Shown piece by piece: positions 1-12,810 of a stretch of 64,000 bases of DNA; position 1 is the stretch's first letter; every line of letters starts with the position of its first letter. This stretch comes from Myxococcales bacterium (GTDB taxonomy: Bacteria; Myxococcota_A; Polyangia; Polyangiales; Polyangiaceae), in assembly GCA_016720545.1 (NCBI GenBank), contig JADKKK010000013.1:124001-188000 (forward strand). The letters are read 5' to 3'. A program made the position numbers and the translations under genes. The notes beneath the pieces were generated by a model. It was not told the origin of the DNA. It saw only the letters and a program-made list of their open reading frames with translations, and ran no database searches.

Positions 1-427
1 AGGTGGTGGTGATCCCGAGCCGCGGGAGGCGCTCGCGCAGCATCCGGGCCGACTCCGCGTACATCGCGCGCGGCGCGACCACGTGCTCACCCGAGGTCAC
101 GAGCGAGAGCACAGCCCCCGCGATCGCGGCCATCCCGCTCGAGGTCGCGCACGCCGCCGGGGCGCCCTCGAGGGCCGCGAGCTTGGCCTCGAGGGCCTCG
201 AGCGTGGGGCTCCGCCAGCGGCCATAGATGTACGCGTCGCTCTCCCCTTGGAAGGCGCTCGCGGCCTCCTCGGCGCTCGAGAAGCCGAACGCCGAGGAGA
301 GCACGATGGGCACGTCGAGCGCGCCAGTGTGGGGATCGGCCGCCTCGCCAGCGTGCACGACGAGGGTCGAGAGCGCCTCGCGGCGCCGGGCGAGGGTGAC
401 ATCGTAAGGCAAGGCCGGATCGATCAC
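1..427 (-). CDS. Cys/Met metabolism PLP-dependent enzyme (trans-sulfuration family), N-terminal part
   Basis: The gene runs off the left edge; only about 142 N-terminal residues are visible. Translation of the minus strand from a GTG at 427 gives hallmarks of the MetB/MetC/MetY fold: an S-x-F-x-F stretch, the Y-x-Y-x-R segment (YIYGRW) that binds PLP phosphate from the neighbouring subunit, a PTLEALEAKLAALEG helix, and ATSSGMAAIA, the family's SGMaAi motif. Family members are cytosolic and handle homoserine esters, cystathionine or methionine. The catalytic lysine lies outside the window, so cystathionine gamma-synthase, O-acetylhomoserine sulfhydrylase and methionine gamma-lyase cannot be separated. 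No good Shine-Dalgarno precedes the GTG, so the start is tentative. It is divergent from the lipoprotein gene at 501. Confidence 0.8.
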   Translation of the reverse strand, partial: MIDPALPYDVTLARRREALSTLVVHAGEAADPHTGALDVPIVLSSAFGFSSAEEAASAFQGESDAYIYGRWRSPTLEALEAKLAALEGAPAACATSSGMAAIAGAVLSLVTSGEHVVAPRAMYAESARMLRERLPRLGITTT

Positions 428-500
428 GCGAGGAAGGTAGCGCCGTTCGCGGCTCCCTTCTTCTCTTCTCGCGCGGCCCGCTTCGATCGAAACTCCTGCG

Positions 501-1301
501 ATGAGATCTGGGCTCTTCACCCGCTGGTGTGTCGGCTGCGTCCTGTCCTGCGTCGCGAGCGCGGCGTGTGCTCCCAAGGGCCCCGTGGAGGCGCGGTGCC
601 CGGCCGGTCGCGCGACGCTCGACGGCGCGTGCGTGAGCGAGGCGGTCGCCGACTACGTGACGTGCGTGCGCGCCGTTCTTTCGCGAGACGCGGGCAAGCT
701 CGGGAAGGAGCAAGGCCAGCGGCTCACGGCCGAGACCGTCGCCGCCGCGTCGCAGGCGCAGACGGCCGCCGAGGTCCGCGAGCGGCTCGAGCGGCAGCAC
801 GCCGCCTCCGACGTGGGCGCTCGGGCGATCCTCGGGGCGTGTGGCGATCGCCGGCCGCCTCCGGCGAAGCGGGCCGCCTGCATCGAGGCGGGGAAGCTCG
901 GCGTCGCCTGCGGCTTCGAGGGCGATCCAACGTGGTCTACGCGGTGCGACGCGGGCCCCCTCGTCGGCTGCCTGATGATGCGCGGCCCCACGTGCGAGAA
1001 CATCGCCTTCTGCGGGTTCGAGGAGGCGAGCCGCAAGACCTGCGGAGCGCCGGCGAGCCCCGGGGGCACCGCGGGATGCGAGGCGACCCTCGCATGCTAC
1101 CGCGGGTGCAAGGGCGACGCCGCGTGCGAGTGCCGCTGCACGACCGCCATGGCCGCCTCCTCCGCGCTCGCGGTAGGGACGGTCGAGCAGTGCTACGAGA
1201 CCGCGTGCAGGGGCTGCGCCGACAAGGGCCGCGGCGAGTGCGAGCTCTGCTTCCAGCAGCGCTGTCAGCGAAAGTACGAGGCCTCCTGCGAAGGGCGCTG
1301 A
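501..1301 (+). CDS. Cysteine-rich predicted lipoprotein
   Basis: 266 residues. A short basic N-terminus and hydrophobic stretch lead to a lipobox (ASAAC, Cys at about 23), so export and lipid anchoring are likely. Residues ~33-115 contain C-P-x(8)-G-x-CV followed by an ADYVTCV helix; the same layout recurs in the lipoprotein at 49433, so the two share a domain. The C-terminal ~130 residues are rich in cysteine, including CYRGCKGDAACECRC and CADKGRGECELCFQQRC, suggesting several disulfides in the periplasm or at the surface. No enzymatic motif is recognised. The ATG at 501 is the first in frame and gives a proper signal peptide. It is convergent with the Imm21-like gene downstream. Confidence 0.75.
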   Translation: MRSGLFTRWCVGCVLSCVASAACAPKGPVEARCPAGRATLDGACVSEAVADYVTCVRAVLSRDAGKLGKEQGQRLTAETVAAASQAQTAAEVRERLERQHAASDVGARAILGACGDRRPPPAKRAACIEAGKLGVACGFEGDPTWSTRCDAGPLVGCLMMRGPTCENIAFCGFEEASRKTCGAPASPGGTAGCEATLACYRGCKGDAACECRCTTAMAASSALAVGTVEQCYETACRGCADKGRGECELCFQQRCQRKYEASCEGR

Positions 1302-1302
1302 G

Positions 1303-1324
1303 CCCTAGCTATAGCTAGCTAGGG
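1303..1324. terminator. Hairpin between convergent genes
   Basis: A perfect 9-bp stem (CCCTAGCTA paired with TAGCTAGGG) with a four-base loop sits two bases after the stop of the lipoprotein gene, between it and the opposing Imm21-like gene. There is no T-tract on either strand, so it is at most a weak or bidirectional terminator. Confidence 0.45.
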
Positions 1325-1342
1325 GCCGCGGCGGACGCGCGA

Positions 1343-2348
<1,006 letters not shown>

Positions 2349-2574
2349 GTTCGACCCCTCAGAGCATAGACTGGAATTAGCGGTAGCAGGATATCGGGGA
2401 CGCCTCGTGGGACGATCGGGGCCGCATGCTGGGCGAGGTGTTGCTCGCCATCTCGGATGCGCGGCGTTCCTCGGGTCGACCCCACCACCACCGCAAGGTT
2501 AGGCAGCGCCGCGACGACTCTCCGTTCCTTTTCAACGACTTGCGCGTACGGGCGCTCGCGGCACGCCGCGAAGC

Positions 2575-5605
<3,031 letters not shown>

Positions 5606-5610
<5 letters not shown>

Positions 5611-5648
5611 CTAGCAGCCTGTTGATTTACGGACCGAGGCCCGGCGTC
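5606..5648 (+). repeat. 43-bp repeat, inverted copy at 50139-50181
   Basis: This segment is identical, in inverted orientation, to 50139-50181, about 44.5 kb away; the match ends abruptly on both sides. It contains the uvrA stop codon and a CAGCCTGTTGATTTAC core. Core and placement suggest the end of a mobile element left behind, but no transposase is nearby. Confidence 0.75.
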
Positions 5649-5684
5649 GTCGGCGCGGAATCGGGCCAGGCGCGAAGCTCGGCG

Positions 5685-6047
5685 CTACGAGTAGTCTTTC
5701 TCTTGCCGCTCTTGGTCTTCCTTGCAGCGGATGCAGAGCGTGGTCTCCGGTCGAGCCTCGAGGCGCTTCACGCCGATCTCTTCCTCGCACGACTCGCAGG
5801 TGCCGAACGACCCGTCCTCGACCTTGCGGAGCGCCTTCTCGATTTTATCGAGGAAGACCTTCTCGCGGCCGCGGAGGCGGAACGTGAAGCTCTGCAGGTA
5901 CTCGCTCGACGCGAGGTCCATTTCGTCGGGGAGGTCGTTCGAGTCGAGCGACATGTCCTCCTCGAGGGTCTGCTTCGCCTTCTTGACGATCTCGTCTCGC
6001 TTTTCGACCAGGAGGGTCTTGAACTTCTTCAGCTGCTGCTTGTTCAT
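5685..6047 (-). CDS. DksA/TraR-family zinc-finger regulator
   Basis: 120 residues from the ATG at 6047 (MNKQQLKKF); an upstream in-frame ATG at 6077 is possible but would add an atypical extension. DksA-family proteins bind the RNA polymerase secondary channel and modulate initiation, often with ppGpp. Seen here: an N-terminal coiled coil with the acidic tip DEMDLA (D41, D44, A46, the DxxDxA motif of true DksA) and a C-terminal zinc finger with all four cysteines (C84, C87, C105, C108). The length suits a short DksA. It stands alone, divergent from the RNase HII-like gene. Confidence 0.88.
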   Translation of the reverse strand: MNKQQLKKFKTLLVEKRDEIVKKAKQTLEEDMSLDSNDLPDEMDLASSEYLQSFTFRLRGREKVFLDKIEKALRKVEDGSFGTCESCEEEIGVKRLEARPETTLCIRCKEDQERQEKDYS

Positions 6048-6132
6048 GCCCGAACCAACCTTTCCGACCCTGCGCACAACGGCCTAGGGAGAACACGGTC
6101 CCCTCCGCATTCGGGGGCGAAACACGGTAAGC

Positions 6133-7161
6133 ATGTCCAGTCCCCAGGTCAACGGTCGACTTCCGGCGCAACGATCAAGGGGCCAAGCCCCCGCGACGCG
6201 CGCGCGCGCTGTCTCTCTCGTCGGCGTCGACGAGAACGGCCTCGGCCCGCTGCTCGGGCCGCTGGTCGTCACCGCGGTGCTCGCGCGCGCGACGCCCGCG
6301 GGCGAGCGCCTCGCGAGCCGCAAGCTCCGCGGCCCGCTCGCGGAGCGCGTGGGCGACTCGAAGGCGCTCGTGGGCTACGGGCACGCGGCGCTCGGCGAGG
6401 CGTGGGCGCGGGCGTTCGCGCGGCTCGAGGGCCCCGATCCTGCGTCGCCCGAGGAGCTCTTTCAGCGGCTCTCGCTCGACGCGCGAGACGCGCTCGTCGC
6501 CCCCTGCCCCGCGCAGCATCGCGACCTCTGCTTCCGAGACGGCGACGCGTTCACCTCCGAGGTCGAGCACGTCGACCAGTGCACGCGCGACCTCGCGGCG
6601 CTCGCGCGGCGCGGCATCGAGCTCACCTCGGCGCGGCTCATCGCGCTCTGCAACCGCCGGCTGAACGACGCCGCCGCGCGCGGCACGTCGCGCTTCACGG
6701 TCGACCTCCACGCGATGGAGCGCCACGTGCTCGACGCGCGCGCGCGCGCCGGCGAGCCGGTCTACGCCGTGTGCGGAAAGGTAGGGGGCTACGACTACTA
6801 CAGCCCGCACTTCGGGCCACTCGCGGGGCGCCTCCACGTGACGCTCGCCGAAGGCCGCACCGAGAGCCGCTACGCCTTCCCCGACCTGGGCGAGATCGCG
6901 TTCGTGCAAGACGCCGACGCGACGCACGTGCTCGTGGGCCTCGCCTCGCTCGTGGGGAAGTGGGCGCGCGACAGGCTCACCGCGCAGGTGCTCCGGTACC
7001 TGCGCGCGCACGCGCCCGAGCTGCCCGACGCGAGCGGCTACCACGACCCGGTGACCAAGCGGCTCGTCGAGAGCTCGCGCGCCGTCCGCGCCGCGCTCGA
7101 CGTGGAGGACCGCTGCTTTCTCCGCGACGTGGCGAAGGCGGCCCCGAAGCGGCGCGTCTGA
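6133..7161 (+). CDS. Divergent RNase HII-like protein
   Basis: 342 residues. Residues 30-50 read LVGVDENGLGPLLGPLVVTAV, corresponding to the DExGxGPlxGPvvva active-site motif of RNase HII, which cleaves RNA in RNA-DNA hybrids. A GDSKAL motif follows (~residue 74; compare the DSK of RNase HII) and a later DADATHVLVGLASLVGKWARD block resembles the C-terminal aspartate/ASxxAK region. The protein is much longer than RNase HII (~200) because of a central insert with CNRRLNDAAARGTSRFTVDLHA and KVGGYDYYSPHFGPL. The normal DEAGRG is DENGLG here, so it is a distinct subfamily and the substrate is uncertain. It lies 64 bp before drmD, which starts at 7226. Confidence 0.65.
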   Translation: MSSPQVNGRLPAQRSRGQAPATRARAVSLVGVDENGLGPLLGPLVVTAVLARATPAGERLASRKLRGPLAERVGDSKALVGYGHAALGEAWARAFARLEGPDPASPEELFQRLSLDARDALVAPCPAQHRDLCFRDGDAFTSEVEHVDQCTRDLAALARRGIELTSARLIALCNRRLNDAAARGTSRFTVDLHAMERHVLDARARAGEPVYAVCGKVGGYDYYSPHFGPLAGRLHVTLAEGRTESRYAFPDLGEIAFVQDADATHVLVGLASLVGKWARDRLTAQVLRYLRAHAPELPDASGYHDPVTKRLVESSRAVRAALDVEDRCFLRDVAKAAPKRRV

Positions 7162-7225
7162 AGGAGGCGCGGGCACAGCGCGCTACGCGCGAGGCGCGCC
7201 GGCCACGGTGATACCCTCGCCGGCC

Positions 7226-10200
7226 ATGTCCGCCGACACGACGCGCCTGCTCTCCGTCCTCCCCAAGGATCGCCTGCGCCAGCTCGCCCTCGCGCAGGAC
7301 GTGCGCGTCCCGACGTCGAGCACGCAGGCCTCGCTGGCCGCGCTGCTCGGCGCGTCCGGGAAGCTCACGCCGCGCGTGCTCGCCGAGCGGCTCTTTCGGG
7401 ACGAGCTCCGCGCCGCGTGCCGGGTCCTTGAGCTGCCGTTCGACGGGAGGTCCCGCGCTGAGCTGGCCGCCCGCCTCCTCGAGGCCCTGGGCGACAAGGA
7501 CTCGACGCCGCCCTCCGCGCTCTTCGGTACCGGCCCCGCGTCCGCCCTCAAGCCCGGTGCCCTTGTGCGCGCGCGGCACCGGCAGTGGCTCGTCCTCGAC
7601 GTGATCTCCGCGCCCTCTCCCCCGGCGGACGACCCGGCGCCGCTGTCTCAGCCGTCGCATACACGCGTCTCGGTCGTGTGCCTCGACGACGACGACTCGG
7701 GTCGGCGCGCCGAGCTCGTCTGGGAGCGAGAGCTCGGCGCGAAGGTCGTCGAGCCGCACACCGAGGGCCTCGGCGGCGCCGCCACGCTCGACCCGCCGCG
7801 CGCGTTCGCGGCGTATTACCACGCGCTCCTCTGGGCGAAGGTCACCGCGGCGGACGCGACGCGGCTTCAGTCGCCGTTTCGCGCGGGGATAAAGCTCTTC
7901 AACCACCAGCTCACGCCGCTCCGCAAGGCGCTCGCGCTGCCCCGCGCGAACCTCTTCATCGCCGACGACGTGGGGCTCGGGAAGACCATCGAGGCGGGGC
8001 TCGTCGCGTCCGAGCTCGCCCTCCGTCAGCGCGTCGACTTCATGCTCATCGTCTGCCCCGCGTCGGTCGCCCTCCAGTGGAAGGCGGAGATGCAGCGGCG
8101 CTTCGGCCTCACCTTCGAGATCTACAGCCGGGCGTTCGTCGCGCGTCGACGGCGCGAGCGCGGCTTCTCGGTGCTGCCCTTCTCCACGAGCGCGCGGTTC
8201 ATCCTCACGTATCCCCTCTTGCGACGCCCCGAGGTGAAGGAGCCCCTCTTCCAGTTCCTCGGGAAGCGGCGCAAGAAGTCGCTGCTGATCCTCGACGAGG
8301 CCCACACGGTCGCTCCCGCGACCTCCCTCCGGTACGCGGTCGACTCCAAGATCACCAAGACCGCGCGCGAGCTCGCGCCCAAGTTCGAGAATCGTCTATT
8401 CCTCTCTGCGACTCCCCACAACGGACACTCGAATAGCTTCTCGGCGCTGCTCGAGCTGCTCGACAACCAGCGCTTCACGCGGGGCGTCCCGATCACCTCC
8501 GACAAGGAGCTCGAGCCGGTGATGGTGCGCCGGCTCAAGTCGGACCTGCGCTCGCTCGACGGCGCCGGCACCTTCCCCGAGCGGCGGGTGGTGCGGGTCT
8601 CGGTGGGCACCGAGGAGTGCGTAGAGGTCCGGCTCTCCGAGCTGCTGGCCGAATACACCGCCCTCGCCGCCCCCAAGAAGGGGCGCGGGCGCTTCCCGTT
8701 CATCAGCCTCCAGAAGCGGCTCTTGTCGTCGGTCGAGGCCTTCGCGCGGACGGTGGAGAAACACGCGCAGGGCGTGGCCGAGCGGGCCGGGGTCGCGGCC
8801 GACGAGGAAGACGACGACCTCGAGGGCGCGGCGGACGGAGACGCGGACAGAGACGCGGACGACGCGGGCGAGGACGCGGGCGAGGAGGTCTCGGACGACG
8901 TGCTCCTCGAACGCCTCGACGAGGCCACGGAGCTCGCGAGCCGGCGCTCGGGGGCGCTCGATGGGCGCGCGCGCGAGGTGCTCGAGGAGCTCCGCGCCGT
9001 CGCGCGGCGAGCGCGCACGCAGCCCTGCCACAAGACCCTCTCGCTCATTCGATGGGTGCAGGAGAACCTCTGCGTGGGCGGCACGTCGACCAAGGCGGGC
9101 AGGCTCTCCTGGGGCACCCGCCGCGTGATCGTGTTCACCGAATACGTCGACACGCTGCGCATGCTCCGCGAGGCGCTGCTCGGCGCGCTCGAAGGCCTGC
9201 CGCGCCCGGAGGACCACATCCTGGAGCTCACGGGCTCCCTCGGGGAGGACCAGCGCGAAGAGGTGCAGCGCGCGTTCAACGCGCCTCCGAGCGAGGAGCC
9301 GGTGCGCATCCTCTTGTGCACCGACGCGGCGCGCGAGGGCCTGAACCTCCAGGCGCACTGCGCGGATCTGTTTCACTTCGATTTGCCCTGGAATCCCGGG
9401 CGCATGGAGCAGCGGAACGGGCGCATCGACAGGACTCTTCAGCCGGCGCCGGAGGTGCGCTGTCACTATTTCGTCTATCCCGATCGCAAGGAGGACCTGG
9501 TCCTGGCGCGGGTGATGGACAAGGTCGTCACGATTCGTAGCGAGCTCGGCTCGCTCTCGTCGGTGCTGGACGACGCGGTCGAGCGCGCGCTCGAGGCGGG
9601 CATCTCCGGCGAGACCGAGCGCCTCGTCGACAAGCTCACGAAGGTGGGCGAGCGGGCCGCGCGGGCCGAGGTGGCGCAGCGCGAGCTCGAACAGACCCGT
9701 ACGCTCGCCAAGCTGAAGAGAGAGACCGACGCGTCGGCGCGCGCCCTCGAGCGCTCGCGCGAGGGGCTGCGGCTCACCGCCGAGGCGCTCGCCGAGCTCG
9801 TCGACCAGGGGCTCCGCCTCGCGGGGACGAGCGGGCTCATTCCCGTGTCGGGGGTCCAAGGCGCCTACACGTTGCCTCCGCTCCCGGCGAGCTGGACCGA
9901 GACCCTCGACTCCGTCCGGGTAGGGCGCCGTCGCGACGAGTCGCTCTGGGACTGGCGACGAAAGCCCCTGTTGCCCGTGGTGTTCGAGCCCCCCGTGCTC
10001 TACGGCGACGCGTCGGCGCACCTCCACCTCGCGCACCCGCTCGTGCTCCGCATTCTCTCCCGCTTTCGGGCGCAGGGGCACTCGGCCCACGATCTCGGCC
10101 GCGTGACCGTGGTGCGCGCGAAGGGCGCCATGCCGCGCGCGGTGTGCTTCGGTCGCCTCTCGCTCTTCGGCGAGGGCGCGCGCATTCTCCACGATGAGCT

Positions 10201-10771
10201 CGTGAGCGTGGCGGCGGACTGGCTCGAGTCCAAAGAAGACGGCCACCTCGAGCGCTACGACGAGGAGAAGGAGCAGCGCCTCCTCGACGAGCTCGAGGGG
10301 CTGTGGGGGAGCCGGAGCGACGGGCAGAACAGCACGCGGAACGACGTGCCCCCCGCCGTCGCGCAGAAGCTCGCGGCCTCGGCCCAGGGCGACTTCGCGC
10401 GCATGTGGGTCGACGTGGCGGCGGAGGCGGAAGACCTCGCGAAGAAGGCCGAGCAAGCGCTCGCGCTGCGGGGAAAGGAGGAGTCCATCGCGCTCGTGCG
10501 CATCCTCGACGAGCAGCGCGAGGCCATCCAGCGGAGGCTCGACGACACGCAGATGCCCCTCTTGCTGAGCGAGCCGGACGAGACCGACGCGACGGCCAAG
10601 CGTGAGCGTGGGCAGTGGAACGACGAGCGCCGGGCCATGCGCGAGAGGCTCGTCGCCCTGGAGGCAGAGCGGCGCGCCGAGCCTCCGCAGATTGAGGCCT
10701 CGTACCAAGTGTTGCGGCGGCGCCTCGTGCCGGTGGGGCTCGTGTACTTGTGGCCCGAGACGCGCGGGTAG
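7226..10771 (+). CDS. drmD: DISARM class 1 SNF2-family helicase DrmD
   Basis: 1181 residues from the ATG at 7226 (a GTG at 7208 is also in frame). This is a SWI2/SNF2 helicase of the RapA/DrmD type: Walker A DDVGLGKTIEAGL (~residue 246), DEAH box LLILDEAHTV (~355), motif III LSATPHNGHSNSF (~392), then the second RecA lobe with EYVDTLRMLREAL, DAAREGLNLQ and the arginine-finger motif NPGRMEQRNGRIDR (~725). An acidic linker of repeated D/E-A residues lies between the lobes (~530-560). The C-terminal ~400 residues are helical with coiled-coil character. In class 1 DISARM, DrmD sits with the methylase DrmMI, and both occur here with drmABC. It is the first gene of the locus. Confidence 0.9.
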   Translation: MSADTTRLLSVLPKDRLRQLALAQDVRVPTSSTQASLAALLGASGKLTPRVLAERLFRDELRAACRVLELPFDGRSRAELAARLLEALGDKDSTPPSALFGTGPASALKPGALVRARHRQWLVLDVISAPSPPADDPAPLSQPSHTRVSVVCLDDDDSGRRAELVWERELGAKVVEPHTEGLGGAATLDPPRAFAAYYHALLWAKVTAADATRLQSPFRAGIKLFNHQLTPLRKALALPRANLFIADDVGLGKTIEAGLVASELALRQRVDFMLIVCPASVALQWKAEMQRRFGLTFEIYSRAFVARRRRERGFSVLPFSTSARFILTYPLLRRPEVKEPLFQFLGKRRKKSLLILDEAHTVAPATSLRYAVDSKITKTARELAPKFENRLFLSATPHNGHSNSFSALLELLDNQRFTRGVPITSDKELEPVMVRRLKSDLRSLDGAGTFPERRVVRVSVGTEECVEVRLSELLAEYTALAAPKKGRGRFPFISLQKRLLSSVEAFARTVEKHAQGVAERAGVAADEEDDDLEGAADGDADRDADDAGEDAGEEVSDDVLLERLDEATELASRRSGALDGRAREVLEELRAVARRARTQPCHKTLSLIRWVQENLCVGGTSTKAGRLSWGTRRVIVFTEYVDTLRMLREALLGALEGLPRPEDHILELTGSLGEDQREEVQRAFNAPPSEEPVRILLCTDAAREGLNLQAHCADLFHFDLPWNPGRMEQRNGRIDRTLQPAPEVRCHYFVYPDRKEDLVLARVMDKVVTIRSELGSLSSVLDDAVERALEAGISGETERLVDKLTKVGERAARAEVAQRELEQTRTLAKLKRETDASARALERSREGLRLTAEALAELVDQGLRLAGTSGLIPVSGVQGAYTLPPLPASWTETLDSVRVGRRRDESLWDWRRKPLLPVVFEPPVLYGDASAHLHLAHPLVLRILSRFRAQGHSAHDLGRVTVVRAKGAMPRAVCFGRLSLFGEGARILHDELVSVAADWLESKEDGHLERYDEEKEQRLLDELEGLWGSRSDGQNSTRNDVPPAVAQKLAASAQGDFARMWVDVAAEAEDLAKKAEQALALRGKEESIALVRILDEQREAIQRRLDDTQMPLLLSEPDETDATAKRERGQWNDERRAMRERLVALEAERRAEPPQIEASYQVLRRRLVPVGLVYLWPETRG

Positions 10772-10925
10772 CGGGGCGAAGGCAGGGTGAAGCGCCGTCC
10801 CCGGACACCGGTGTGGCGGCCGTGACGAGGGCTCGGGGCGGGCTGACCGAGAAACTTCGCGCCCTGGGGCCCGGCACACGCCCTGCAAGCCGCACCCCAT
10901 GCAGCCCGCGGCGAGGTGGCCTACC

Positions 10926-11708
10926 ATGTCCCCTATGACGATCGAACCTCTGCGTCGGGACGACCCTGGTCACTCAGGGAAGTCCACTCGTCCGGACGTG
11001 AAGTACGTCCGCCCGATTCGGCCGCTGCACTTCCCTGCCAGCGATCCGGAGTGGGACATGGGCCAGAGTCATCGACACCTGCGGCTGTGCGAGGTGCTGT
11101 ATCAGCTGCTGTGCGGGGTGCTCCCCGGCGAGCACGCGGCGGTGGGGGCGGACCAGTTCGTCTATTTCGATCCTCGGGATCCGCGCCGAAAGTGCGCGCC
11201 GGACGCGTTCGTGAAGCTCGGCGTGCCCGCGCAGGCGATCACCTCGTGGAAGACCTGGGAGAGGGGCGCCCCGGACCTCTGCGTGGAGATCCTGAGCCCG
11301 TCGGACACCGAAGAGAAGCAGACGCTCCAGGAGAAGCTCGAGCGGTTCGGGGCCATGGGAGTGCTCGAGGTGGTGGTGTTCGACGCGGACGCGCCGGTCG
11401 GCGCGCGCATTCGTGCGTGGGAGTCGGTGAAGGGGGACCTCGTGGAGCGCGTCGTGGAGAAGGAGAGCACCTTCAGCGTCGTGCTTCGCAAGTGGTTCGT
11501 GGTCGCGCCGTACCTGGCCGAGGGTCTCCCCGCGATCTTCCGGCTCGAGGCGGCCCTGCGCCTCGCCGACGACGAGGACGGGACGAGCCTCGTGCCCACT
11601 CCCGACGATCACCGCCTCGCCGAAGAGACCGCCCGCGCAGCCGCCGAGGCCGCCCGCGCCGACGCCGCGGAGGCCGAGCTCGCGAGGCTCCGCGGGCGGC
11701 GAGGGTGA
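10926..11708 (+). CDS. Uma2-family PD-(D/E)XK endonuclease, copy 1 (intact)
   Basis: 260 residues from the ATG at 10926 (a second ATG at 10935 is equally possible). Uma2/DUF820 proteins have a PD-(D/E)XK nuclease fold. Candidate catalytic residues: D117 and E121 in APDLCVEILSPSD, followed by K137 in QEKLERFGAMGV; D93 in KCAPDAF is a further conserved acid. The C-terminus is Ala/Arg-rich (repeats of AAEAAR) and probably helical. This is the only copy of the four with an uninterrupted frame. It lies between drmD and drmMI on the same strand, so it may be co-expressed with DISARM. Whether it takes part in defence is inference; Uma2 is not among the core DISARM genes. Confidence 0.85.
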   Translation: MSPMTIEPLRRDDPGHSGKSTRPDVKYVRPIRPLHFPASDPEWDMGQSHRHLRLCEVLYQLLCGVLPGEHAAVGADQFVYFDPRDPRRKCAPDAFVKLGVPAQAITSWKTWERGAPDLCVEILSPSDTEEKQTLQEKLERFGAMGVLEVVVFDADAPVGARIRAWESVKGDLVERVVEKESTFSVVLRKWFVVAPYLAEGLPAIFRLEAALRLADDEDGTSLVPTPDDHRLAEETARAAAEAARADAAEAELARLRGRRG

Positions 11709-11857
11709 CGACCGCGGGCTGACCGGCCGTCCCCGGACACCGGTGTGGCGGCCGTGACGAGGGCTCGGGGCGGGCTGACCGAGAAACTTCGCGCCCTGGG
11801 GCCCGGCACACGCCCTGCAAGCCGCACCCCATGCAGCCCGCGGCGAGGTGGCCTACC

Positions 11858-12660
11858 ATGTCCCCTATGACGATCGAACCTCTGCGTCGGGACGACCCTG
11901 GTCACTCAGGGAAGTCCACTCGTCCGGACGTGAAGTACGTCCGCCCGATCCGGCCGCTGCACTTCCCTGCCAGCGATCCGGAGTGGGACATGGGCCAGAG
12001 TCATCGACACCTGCGGCTGTGCGAGGTGCTGTATCAGCTGCTGTGCGGGTGCTCCCCGGCGAGCACGCGGCGGTCGGGGCGGACCAGTTCGTCTATTTCG
12101 ATCCGCAAGACCCGCGTCGAAAGTGCGCGCCGGACGCGTTCGTGAAGCTCGGCGTGCCCGCGCAGGCGATCACCTCGTGGAAGACCTGGGAGAGGGGCGC
12201 CCCGGACCTCTGCGTGGAGATCCTGAGCCCGTCGGACACGCAAGAGAAGCAGACGCTCCAGGAGAAGCTCGAGCGGTTCGGGGCCATGGGCGTGCTCGAG
12301 GTGGTGGTGTTCGACGCGGACGCGCCGGTCGGCGCGCGCATTCGCGCGTGGGAGTCGGTGAAGGGGGACCTCGTGGAGCGCGTCGTGGAGAAGGAGAGCA
12401 CCTTCAGCGTCGTGCTTCGCAAGTGGTTCGTGGTCGCGCCGTACCTGGCCGAGGGTCTCCCCGCGATCTTCCGGCTCGAGGCGGCCCTGCGCCTCGCCGA
12501 CGACGAGCACGGGACGAGCCTCGTGCCCACTCCGGACGATCACCGCCTCGCCGAAGAGACCGCCCGCGCAGCCGCCGAGGCCGCCCGCGCAGCCGCCGAG
12601 GCCGCCCGCGCCGACGCCGCGGAGGCCGAGCTCGCGAGGCTCCGCGGGCGGCGAGGGTGA
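11858..12660 (+). pseudogene. Uma2 endonuclease, copy 2 (one-base frameshift)
   Basis: Nearly identical to copy 1 but a run of four G is reduced to three at about 12047-12050, shifting the frame just after the QLLCG segment. The downstream frame restores the full nuclease core (APDLCVEILSPSD, here followed by TQEK instead of TEEK) to the stop at 12660. The C-terminus has one more AAEAAR block than copy 1. If the missing G is a base-calling error, the gene is intact and encodes a functional-looking nuclease. Confidence 0.8.
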
Positions 12661-12810
12661 CGACCGCGGGCTGACCGGCCGTCCCCGGACACCCGGGCGG
12701 GCGTCCGTGACGAGGGCGCGGGGCGGGCTGACCGAGAAACTTCGCGCCCTGGGGCCCGGCACACGCCCTGCAAGCCGCACCCCATGCAGCCCGCGGCGAG
12801 GTGGCCTACC

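Noticed and set aside
83..1318. Long open frame on the + strand covering the first gene and the lipoprotein gene
   Set aside because: It is a frame shadow; the minus-strand trans-sulfuration enzyme and the lipoprotein at 501 explain the sequence, and this frame has an Arg/Gly-rich composition typical of shadows in GC-rich DNA.
2349..2574. Possible LexA/SOS box upstream of uvrA
   Set aside because: No match convincing enough to the known delta-proteobacterial or E. coli operators.
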